Source: Isoetes taiwanensis (Eukaryota > Streptophyta > Lycopodiopsida > Isoetales > Isoetaceae). Taken from it: a DNA stretch of 64,000 nucleotides. How positions within the stretch are numbered: the first letter of the stretch is position 1; each line of letters begins with the position of its first letter. The DNA is taken from the NCBI GenBank assembly GCA_021234155.1, contig JAJEKV010000053.1, positions 5,672,488 to 5,736,487 on the forward strand, read 5' to 3'. The notes beneath the pieces were generated by a model. That model was not told the origin of the DNA, did no database searches, and saw only the letters and a program-made list of their open reading frames with translations. Positions 30,761 through 39,435 of the stretch are shown piece by piece. The translations under genes were made by a program, and so were the position numbers.

Positions 30761-32752
30761 TGAACATTGTGCGACCGGAGCATGCCGGTTGGCATGCAAC
30801 GACATTTCGACTGTGCGGTTGCATCCAAAAGGCCAGAGTTACCCTAGGACACATGTCTGAGGAGTAGAGAATCGATGAAACGACCGGACTGCCAAGTACG
30901 TGCTAGCTTTACATTATAGCACTAGGCTAGAGTGCACCGAGTGAAAGATAGACTAGTTGCTTGTAGCAAATCGAGTTTAGCTTTGTTGGTCATAATCACT
31001 GGTCCCTATAATAAATTAGATGCTCTGGACTCATGCCCAAAGTCAAAATCACATTTTGAGCTAGCAAGAATGGCCGAACTGGAGGGACACATCATTTCCC
31101 CCTCTTATCCTATGTCCGTAAAGGGGAACATTTGGGGGTTGGGACATCCATGCGGTGGATGTCCATTTTTTCTTTTTGAGAACGTTTCCTATAACATGAA
31201 CTACTATTTGAACAGTGGGATTAACAAATGGAGCTGTTTTATTCCCCCGATACCTAAACCCTAGTAAATCTGTAGGGTTTAGGTTTTGGCAGCCTTCTTT
31301 GCCTCTGAAGGGGTCAAGAGCTTGCGTGCAGGGTTCCTTCGAGGGTTCGAAGAGAGAACTTAAGAAGGAGAACAAAAAACCCTCCCCAAGTGCCAGTTCC
31401 AAACTTGCTCCGTTGTGATGGCCCGCGAGTTCTGAACATTGTGCGATCGGAGCATGCCGGTTGGCATGCAACGACATTTCGACTGTGCGATTGCATCCAA
31501 AAGGCCAGAGTTACCCTAGGACACATGTCTGAGGAGTAGAGAATCGATGAAATGCCCGGACTGCCAAGTACGTGCTAGCTTTACATTATAGCACTAGGCT
31601 AGAGTGCACCGAGTGAAAGATAGACTAGTTGCTTGTAGCAAATCGAGTTTGGCTTTCTTGGTCATAATCGCTTGTCCCTACAGTAAAGTAGATGCTCTGG
31701 ACTCATGCCCAAAGTCAAAATCACATTTTGAGCTAGCAAGAATGGCCGAACTGGAGGGGCACATCATTTCCCCCTCTTGTCCGGGGAACAATTGGGGGTT
31801 GGGACATCCATGCGGTGGATGTCCATTTTTTCTTTTTGAGAACGTTTCCTATAACATGAACTACTATTCGAACGGTGGGATTAACAAATGGAGCTGATTT
31901 ATTCCCCCGATACCTAAACCCTAGTAAATCTGCAGGGTTTAGGTTTTGGCAGCCTTCCATGCCTCTGAAGGGGTCAAGAGCTTGCGTGCAGGGTTGCTTC
32001 GAGGGTTCGAAGATAGACCTTAAGAAGGAGAACAAAAAACCCTCCCCAAGTGTCAGTTCCAAACTTGCTCCGTTATGATGGCCCGCGAGTTCTGGACATT
32101 GTGCGATCGGAGCATGCCGGTTGGCATGTAACGACACTTCGACTGTGCGGTTGCATCCAAAAGAGCAGAGTTACCCTAGGACACATGTCTGAGGAATCGA
32201 TGAAACGCCCGGACTGCCAAGTACATGCTAGCTTTACATTATAGCACTAGGCTAGAGTGCACCGAGTGAAAGATAGACTAGTTGCCTGTAGCAAATCGAG
32301 TTTGACTTTGTTGGTCATAATCCCTGGTCCCTACAGTAAACTAGGTGCTCTGGACTCATGCCCAAAGTCAAAATCACATTTTGAGCTAGCAAGAATGGCC
32401 GAACTGGAGGGGCACATCATTTCCCCCTCTTGTCCTATGTCTGTAAAGGGGAACATTTAGGGGTTGGGACATCCGTGCGGTGGATGTCCATTTTTTCTTT
32501 TTGAGAACGTTTCCTATAACATGAACTACTATTTGAACAGTGGGATTAACAAATGGAGTTGTTTTATTCCCCCGATACCTAAACCCTAGTAAATCTGTAG
32601 GGTTTAGGTTTTGGCAGTCTTCCCTGCCTCTGAAGGGGTCAAGAGCTTGCGTGCAGGGTTCCTTTGAGGGTTCGAAGAGAGACCTTAAGAAGGAGAACAA
32701 AAAACCCTCCCCAAGTGCCAGTTCCAAACTTGCTCCGTTGTGATGGCCCGCG
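30761..32752 (+). repeat. Three tandem 660-672-bp units with hairpins
   Basis: Units start at TGxACATTGTGCGA: 30761, 31433 and 32093. They are highly similar, differing by point changes and small indels (copy 2 lacks 12 bp after CCCCCTCTTGTCC; copy 3 lacks about 10 bp after CTGAGGA). Each holds at least three stems: GCATGCC-GGTT-GGCATGC (30780-30797 in unit 1), GGACATCCA-TGCGG-TGGATGTCC followed by T6 (31142-31170), and CCTAAACCCTA-9 bases-TAGGGTTTAGG (31253-31283; 31913-31943 with one mismatch; 32578-32608). The last is an inverted plant telomere motif. After unit 3 a GCGACCGGAG word repeats and Pumilio sequence begins. Confidence 0.9.
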
Positions 32753-32935
32753 ACCGGAGTGGTAATGTGTGCAGTTCCTTGCTCATGGCCAATGTTTTGC
32801 AGCATGCATTAGACTATGGCAAACCTTATGAAAGAAGTGAAATTCTTACCAAGTTTCCTGGACAAATTGTACAAATGAGCCAGCCCAAGTTTGCATCAAA
32901 TGTTATAGAGAAATGTCTTGATGTGAGTAGAGGAC
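32740..32935 (+). pseudogene. Captured Pumilio (PUF) repeat exon
   Basis: The translation includes ANVLQHALDYGKPYERSEIL and GQIVQMSQPKFASNVIEKCL. These match consecutive PUF repeats of plant Pumilio proteins (typically YVVQHVLEHGKPxER and GQIVQMSQxKFASNVVEKCL), which bind 3' UTRs of mRNAs. Only about 60 residues are present. The start is fused to the last 660-bp unit and the end to KLCR-like sequence in the same frame. The fusion ORF (32740-33003) has no known counterpart. Confidence 0.8.
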
Positions 32936-32939
32936 TCCA

Positions 32940-33121
32940 ATATGCATCTGCTGCATTTGCACAAAAGACGCAAGGAAAAATGCTTCTTGGTGATTGCTAT
33001 TAAGCTGGGAAAGCAAAAGCATGTATATTATGAGGCACTAGATATCCAGAAGAAAGCATTGGGAGATTTACATCCAGAAGTTGCAAATATATGCAGATAC
33101 TTAGCAGAAGCACACCTTCAG
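32940..33121 (+). pseudogene. Captured kinesin-light-chain-related TPR exon
   Basis: QGKMLLGDCY, then after a frameshift near 33000 YYEALDIQKKALGDLHPEVA and CRYLAEAHLQ. This is the tetratricopeptide pattern of plant KLCR proteins (LGDxxxLLGK...ALxIQKxxLGDxHPxVAxTCRYLAEAHxQ). The exon ends CAG followed by GTAAAA at 33122, an intact donor, and intron-like AT-rich DNA follows. Confidence 0.75.
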
Positions 33122-33790
33122 GTAAAAGAAACTTTCTTGCTCCATTGATTTTCTGATGACTTTTAATCTCTCTGCTCATGGACATAATTACAATTGAATA
33201 ATTATTCTGCTTAAAGACATAATAAAACCAAAAATCTCTATTTATCTCAACAATTATTAAAATAGCCATTAATAATGTCTAAAGCTTTAGACAGGAATAG
33301 CCATCCTGTATTATGATGACTCAGTGATTTGGTGAAGGAATCCAACAGTTCTGTCTATCAAGTTCTGTTTCGACCATTTAAGCACTAGTTCGTCAGGTTC
33401 TAAAACAGAAGCTGCAGAGTTTGAAATTTCATTACCTAGTCTTTGCTTGGAGGTCTTCCAGATACAAGCTCTTCAAGGAGATCTCAGAATGCATCCCTAC
33501 TCATCGACATTGCAAATTGACAGTCAAAGTACAATCTCACAAATCGACAGTCGAATACAATCTCATGTACCCTCACAAAGATCGGCGACAACTGCGTGCC
33601 ACTTGGTCACGGTGGCTATGCGGCTCTATTTTTCAATCGCAACCGTCAAAATGTCACTTCAATCGGCAACAGATGGCATATACCACCAGGCCACCTCCCC
33701 ACTTCCAAGGGTTTGCCCCCTTCAGGCAACCCAAAAGCCACTAGTCACACAACTGGGCTTATCTAAAGCTTAACGAGGAGGATTTTTTAC
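33122..33790. other. Intron-like and unassigned captured DNA
   Basis: The first part resembles intron sequence after the KLCR donor. The 107- and 108-codon frames at 33421-33773 overlap in two frames and lack motifs. Probably another captured segment of unknown source. Confidence 0.3.
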
Positions 33791-33802
33791 GTTGCGTGGC
33801 CA

Positions 33803-33823
33803 AGCATAAACCCTAAACCCTAT
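33803..33823 (+). promoter_or_regulatory. Telo-box doublet AAACCCTAAACCCTA
   Basis: CATAAACCCTAAACCCTATGG precedes the CRM-type exons by about 150 bp. Telo-boxes are common near transcription starts of plant translation and organelle-factor genes, so the promoter of the CRM gene may have been captured with it. Position-based inference. Confidence 0.4.
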
Positions 33824-33929
33824 GGCGTTTCCACGTTTCTTTGGCGCTTAAGCTTTTGCCCGCCCACGGACCGGCTCATAAGTTCGGGCGCCTGTTTTCC
33901 TAAATGATCTATGCCTCGGTGCACATTTT

Positions 33930-34663
33930 ACATTCGAGATAACTCCTCTATACCTTCCGTCTTCTCCGGATCCTTCTACCTTAACTAGAGAACAGAGGAA
34001 ATTGATGGCTATGCAGAAAGTTAAGGAGGAGCGGAAGATGCGAATGAGAAAAAAGTACATGGAGACGGCAGAGGATAAGCTAATGTGGAGGATACGAAAG
34101 GTATTTGATTGATTTCATTCTGCAAAGACCACTTTTCATAGCAATGCGTAGAAGATTAGGCTTGAAAATGTCCTTCCTTGGTTGGATGTCTATACCTAAG
34201 TAGTAATGCGCTTGTTTTATGTATTGTTCCTTGGGTTGATGAACTACAAATCTCGGACAAAGAGAAAAATTGCAGATAATGACCGGAGGATGAAGAAATA
34301 TGAGCTGCCAAGCCCGACATAGAAGGAGACCACGATCCCGAGATCCTTATACCGAGCAACTCCATGCACTTAAGAAGATTGGTTACAAGAACAGAAACTA
34401 TGTACCAGAGGGGGGCAGCGTGGAATATATGGAGAAACCATTGAGAACATGCATATGCTTTGGAAGAAGCAAAAAGCTTGATTCGGTTGGATTGCCACAT
34501 GTTCCCTAAGGAAGTAATTAAGGATATGGCCAAAGAACTTGCAAGGCTCAATGGGGGCATCGTGATTGATATTCATCAGGCAACAACTATTATTTTGTAC
34601 AGGGGAAAGAACTATCAACAACCTGAAGGGCTCATACCTAAGAATCTTCTTGACAAAAGAAAG
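33930..34663 (+). pseudogene. Captured CRM-domain splicing-factor gene fragment (CFM9-like)
   Basis: Exon A (about 33930-34100) encodes LTREQRKLMAMQKVKEERKM and KYMETAEDKLMWRIRK and ends AAAG|GTATTT. Exon B (34276-34663; acceptor TTGCAG) encodes DNDRRMKKYELPSP, LHALKKIGYKNRNYVPEG, TIENMHMLWKK, CHMFPKEVIKDMAKELARL, NGGIVIDIHQATTIILYRGK and PEGLIPKNLLDKRK, and ends AAG|GTGTGT. This is the CRS1-YhbY domain of plant group-II intron splicing factors; the closest pattern I recall is mitochondrial CFM9. Exon B needs two frameshifts and has an in-frame TAG (about 34318), so it is dead. The GxxG loop is altered (EGGSVEY). Retained introns indicate genomic capture. Confidence 0.8.
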
Positions 34664-36100
34664 GTGTGTGATGGTATTTTCAAGCAGTTAATGCGAGCGG
34701 CTTGTCTTGTTATTCTTTTATCAAATATAATAATGTGCAGGATTACTTTATTCCAGGCCACTTGCATCCATCTGTCGAATGTATGTTTGTAAGTCGGGAG
34801 CGCTCTTCGTAAGAATGGGCAAGAAAAGAGAAGCAAAGGCCTGCTGTCAGAGGTCACACAGTTAATGACATTATTAAAGAATTAAGTGAAGTTGCATTTG
34901 TATATGAAGGTATGCATGAGCAAGCAATAGGCTTATTAGAAAATTCAGAGTCCTGTTTTTCAAAACATAACTTCATTCTTTCTACTCCATGTTTTACTTT
35001 CAATTTACGTCAGAAGCATACCGCTCCGCATTTTTGTGCAATGTCTTAATGGTTGCAAATTTTATCTTTGCTTGAGATTTGCAGCAATGTCTTATGAATT
35101 CTAAAATTCATAAGTTCGGAGAACGTTTTTTGGGAGTTGTGAAGGTCATTTTGGGACCAATAAGCGACTATCCTAATGACTTTTTCGTGGATATCTAGCA
35201 AAGGTTCCATGGATATATGATTCGCATTTCAATTTAGATTGTGCAGTATGTGAGGCTAGGTAATACTGAATGATCAGATTTGATGATATTTTGTTGTTTT
35301 AATCTGTTTGTTATGTTACATCTTAACACATGCCGTTCTTTAACTTTATTTAGATGAATGCTGGAGTCTTAACAGGGGGGGCCATGTCTGCGTCGGTAAG
35401 TTCGGAGGCGAAGCGATGGTCTGAATATTTGCGGGAAGGGTAACGATGCATGATTTACTCCAAAGATGACCAGATGCAGACTTGAGATTCTCGGTAAGAC
35501 TTATAGGTCACCATATGTGCACACTCTTCATTCTTATTGACAACACCTTTTGACATGCTCCATTCACCTTATCCTAATTGCAAGGGTTTCTTTGTTGGAA
35601 CATACATCATGATATCACTTAGCTCCAATTTTCAACTTCTTGAACTTCATGTTCCAAAAGAGTAGTGTAAACCGAAAAGCTTAATGTGCTTTGTCTGTTT
35701 ACAGTTTACAGGGCAGATACACTCTCAAAAAAATGGCAGGCAGTAACAAATCTGTTCAATAGATCATATTACAACAGCAAAACATGTAGGCCTGATGTAT
35801 CGCGTTTTCAGGCGAGTGTTCTTTACTTACTGGGTTATTTTGTACTACAGCTCCATCAATCAAGTCGACAGAAACTGTTCCATCAAGAGATGCTACGTCT
35901 TGTTGAAGAAAGTATGTTGAGCCGCCAATCAGAAGCACCCACATACTTCTCAGAGATGAATGTGAAATAGCCTATGAATGTTCAACCACTTTTCCAGACT
36001 CACTTTACCAATTATGAAGTTCAGTTTTTGCCTTGTAGACTTTACATTTTAACAGTCGAGTGCTGGAAGTTAATTAATTCAGAGATATCCAGAGGCTATT
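34664..36100 (+). other. Further exon-like captured sequence, source unknown
   Basis: Possible exon text appears at 34828-34905 (ARPAVRGHTVNDIIKELSEV, donor GTATGC) and at 35700-35968 (ADTLSKKWQAVTNLFNRSYY; LHQSSRQKLFHQEMLRLVEE). It could be the 3' part of the CRM gene or a fourth gene. I cannot name it. The frames are short and separated by AT-rich intron-like DNA. Confidence 0.35.
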
Positions 36101-36428
36101 GATTATGAGAAATTAATATTTCATGTTCTCCTTCCCATGTACCATTGCCATATTTCAATGTAATAACATCAAGAAAGCGAGGATAATCCTTCAGCCAACT
36201 CTAATCACGTTTGGTTAAATAAAAACATTATTGTTTTATAAGCGAAACTTACGAAGGAATAATCATTACATATAATATTACTTCGTGATCATATTAGTAG
36301 AAACTAGGTATACCTACATCATTTCCAAATCGTAATGATTAACTATTCCAAATTATAGGGAAAAAAAATCATATTCAAACCCCGCTTTATATGTTGTCCA
36401 TTAATTGCTACAAAATATCCAAATAATT

Positions 36429-36760
36429 TACCATGTCAATATACCGAGGAAGATAGATACGATCAAATACCATTCCATTAAACTTGAAATACTAATCATT
36501 AGTTCGTATCAGACATTTTAAGTTGCTAGAAAAATTAGCTGAAATAATTATGTTTTAGTACCATAGAAAATAGGGTAAAAAAAGTCGTATTAGCATATTT
36601 AAACCAAGATTGTTTACCAGGTTGTGTATTGATGATTAATCACTATAAAATGTCATGATAATTATGCGCTTAACATTACCATGTCAATATACTGAAGAAG
36701 ATAGATGCGATCAAATACCAGTCTAATAAATGTGACCTATTAAACAGTAGTACATATCAT
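36429..36760 (+). repeat. Subterminal tandem repeat, ~248-bp unit, right arm
   Basis: TACCATGTCAATATAC(C/T)GA(G/A)GAAGATAGAT(A/G)CGATCAAATACCA occurs at 36429 and 36677. Surrounding words (ATTAATxxCTAxAAAATxTCxxxATAATT) repeat with the same spacing. It differs from the left-arm repeat but has the same position relative to the terminus. Confidence 0.7.
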
Positions 36761-36965
36761 ATAGTTTAAGCTGTTACAGAGACCAATTAAAATTGCCATG
36801 TTTCAGCATCATGTCATAAAACAATGTTGTCTTATCACCTATAAAAATTATGTTGATGAACCATATTAGATAACTAGACATGGTTTGTAAACTTTTGAAC
36901 CCACAAACATGTACTGATTTATGGATTTGGTTTTCACCAACAAACCATTAAAAAAAATTATAATG

Positions 36966-36987
36966 GTTCAATTTTGGGGGCCTTGTG
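36966..36987 (-). repeat. Right terminal inverted repeat
   Basis: Inverted partner of 29305-29326, one mismatch over 22 bp, followed by TAA. Confidence 0.9.
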
Positions 36988-36990
36988 TAA

Positions 36991-38149
36991 TGTGATTATA
37001 TTTTATCTTGAATCTATGTTTTTTTTATAACAACCCATTCAATTGTTTTAGGGATATATGGTCTATGATTTCAGGAATTGTTATTTTTACATCCATATCA
37101 AATCCCCTTGGAACCCCCTGTTATTTTGCTACATATTGGTATATAAGAGGAAGTAAGAACTAAGCTAAGCTTATTGTAAGAAGTCCAAGAATAGTCCTTA
37201 GAATTGTAGATAGTAGGGCAGACCTTGTATGTAGTAAGCAAGATCCTGGCAACAACAATATAGAGATTATTCTGCTTGAAGAAGCCAGAACTCAATTGGA
37301 ACCTTGAGATCATGTAGCTTATGGGGGTTGCATGGAGGTTTTAGCAAGGGCACGAAAGGTGCCATCGGCTCCATGAGACAAGAAGCTAATATAGAAGATA
37401 GACAAAGATGTATATATACCTTTGGTGATTCGATTGAAGATAAGATGCTAAAATAAACTATGATAAGGAATTGCACTGCTAAGAAACATAGTAAGAGGAT
37501 GTATGCCAAAGCGGCCTAAAGAAGCTGTGACGCCCGATGTCAAGAACGAGAACAACCGCGAGTCCAAGCCACCCGCAAATGGACTCCGGCCCCGGAGAAT
37601 ATGCACTCATGTATCAGCGAAGAACTTAGCACATGCCCCACGTGTCAGAGTTTAAACCATGTTTATCATCATATGATCCAAGAATCAAAAGTCATACGAT
37701 CTCAACATCATCATTAGTTGCTTTCATTGCTCACAAGGAGAATTCTCCTTTAGCACCTTCATGCTAAACACAAAGCCTCTAGATACTGCTCCTTCTCCTG
37801 AGGATAACATATCCAATTATCTCTGAAAAAAGAACTATTAGCATCACAATAGCACCAATATCATGAATCTAGAATTACATGAGTTTGTCAAAGGAAGTAA
37901 AGTCATGGAGGAGAATGAGTTCATGACATTGAGTTAGCCGGAAATACCCCACAGTTAAACAAATAGGATAGGATAACTCTATGACAAATGGATTGATTGT
38001 AGCTAAACTCCTTGGGATGAGGTGGCACTGACGAAGATATGGTGATGAAAATACGAAGATATGGTGATGACAATATGGTGCTTGGGTTCGAGGTGGAAGC
38101 AATCTTTGGTTGGTAAGGTAATAAAGTTTGAAGTTGTGAACATTAGTTG
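36991..38149. other. LTR-like fragments, no gene
   Basis: TATATAAGAGG at about 37140 followed by a transcribed-leader-like stretch (to ~37270) resembles the 3' half of an LTR. TGTGACGCCCGATG at 37526 resembles an LTR start. Internal frames are short and unrecognised. No paired copies in the window. Confidence 0.3.
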
Positions 38150-38434
38150 TGATATTTATTTGCTAGCTAAGGAACTTGGGGGTTTTAATAAGAAAATATT
38201 AAAACCATAGCTAATGATTATTTGTAAATATGGAGATGGAGCCATGCTAAGGAATGTTAAGGAGTGGCCTCGTACAAATATTGGACATACACGGTTTCTC
38301 GGCATCAAAGGTAATTACGGTGATATGTGGATAATTTCAGTACGTAACTTAAGTTGGGAGCTATGGAAAGTGGGTTTTTAATTGGAATATTAAAAACCTT
38401 AGCTAACAATTGTTAAAAGATAACTTAAATTCAG
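38150..38434 (-). repeat. Dispersed repeat R, copy 2, distal part
   Basis: Reverse-complement match to 18530-18620 (GTTAGCTAAGGTTTTTAATATT). Part of the unit is itself doubled here (38153-38220 and 38366-38416). It is cut from the rest of the repeat by the LINE-D stub. Confidence 0.55.
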
Positions 38435-38833
38435 GTGAGATTGACTAGCCAACAGTTGCTGCTTCATGTGTATCCTGGTGCTTGGCCGCTCTTGCGGCAA
38501 CAAGCCTTGCATCTGTGCGTGGCTTGGTTGATGTGGCTGATTTGGAAGCGGCGGCGGTTGTGGATCTTTCAGGGGATTCAGCAGCCTGCAGCCTCTCTGA
38601 TTCCTCGACTCAGGTACAAGCTATTTCAAAGCTTTCTGATGTTCCCGGGATTAGTAGGGCGGAAGTTTGCCATTTGGCGGGACTTCTTGGGTGTTGTAGA
38701 TGGTGATGGTCGGTTTGTACAGCAGTAGAGTTGCAGTTTTTCTGTGAGTTTGTTGTGGAGTGTCGAGGTATCGCTGTCTCTTTGGGGCAGTTCTCCTTCC
38801 TCCTCACAAAAAAAAAAAAAAATTAAATTAAAT
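38424..38833 (+). mobile_element. LINE-D 3' stub, early poly(A), TSD
   Basis: 38435-38803 matches 27294-27660 of LINE-D closely. The poly(A) starts right after CCTTCCTCCTCAC, about 55 bp before the LINE-D end used elsewhere, so this RNA was cleaved at an earlier site. TTAAATTCAGG (38424-38434) on the left and TTAAATTGAGG just after the A tract on the right form a likely 11-bp target duplication with one mismatch. Confidence 0.8.
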
Positions 38834-39435
38834 TGAGGAATCTTGGAGATCATGAGAAGTTAGGCAGCGAGAGCTATATGAGGCAAATGAGGGTGTATTT
38901 ACTTAAGAGATCAGTTGTAGCAAGCTACTTCAACATGGTTCTTGTATGGGCAGCATCGGCAAGAGTATGATTTAGACACATGCTTGGAAAATATCTAATG
39001 AATATCACATGTCTTGGTCTTTGCTCCACTATTGTCTTGGTGTTTGATGTATATTGGATCCTCTGGGGTCGGGCTTCTAGGTTTCGTGGCCTAGGTTGCT
39101 CCAGCATGCTCATATTCATCTGTGTTTCTCTGTTCTATTCTTGTGCTTTGTGACACCAGGAGTAGTTCTCCTTGCGAGGATGCTACGTCACCTCTGTGAC
39201 TCCATGGTAAGAGGTCCTCCAGCACTAGACGTGGGTTGGGAAGGGTATGCGCATGCGAGGTTCACCCCACCAATTCCGTCAACGGGGCTCTGGATGTGAG
39301 TTGGCTGGGCATTTCTCTGGTAACAGGGCCTGCATATAGGCTGACTGAGCTTCCCATTGTCTCGGAGCTATGTTATGATGCTTTGGCACTTTGATTATAT
39401 TTCTTTGCTTCCGATGCTTGTGTTTGGTATTCCTT
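38834..39435 (-). repeat. Dispersed repeat R, copy 2, main part
   Basis: Inverted copy of 12350-12764 plus the start of 18130-18620. It lacks Copia-A, so it shows the uninterrupted sequence over the Copia-A target (GTGATATTCATTAGATATTTTCC...ATGTGTCTAAATC). Confidence 0.75.

Larger units (their letters stand above)
29302..36990. mobile_element. CACTA-like transposon carrying captured gene pieces, 7683 bp, TSD TAA
   Basis: Terminal inverted repeats start CACAAGGCCCCCAAAA (29305) and end TTTTGGGGGCCTTGTG (36987); over 22 bp they differ at one position. TAA flanks both sides (29302-29304, 36988-36990). A 3-bp duplication and CAC-initial ends are the CACTA (EnSpm) pattern. Both arms are AT-rich and hold tandem subterminal repeats. 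The centre holds three 660-bp tandem units and exons with introns from Pumilio-, KLCR- and CRM-type genes. No transposase was seen, so it would need a helper. Introns in the exons show capture at DNA level. Confidence 0.85.

Noticed and set aside
31142..31170. Stem followed by T6 as a bacterial-type terminator
   Set aside because: The setting is a nuclear plant repeat; the T run could at most end Pol III transcription, and no A/B boxes were found upstream.
30761..32752. CRISPR-like or rDNA-spacer array
   Set aside because: Units are 660 bp and contiguous with no spacers; no rRNA sequence is present and the array lies inside a plant transposon.
29305..36987. Helitron as the gene-capturing element
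   Set aside because: Helitrons lack inverted ends and target duplications; this element has 22-bp inverted ends and a TAA duplication. No Rep/helicase text seen.
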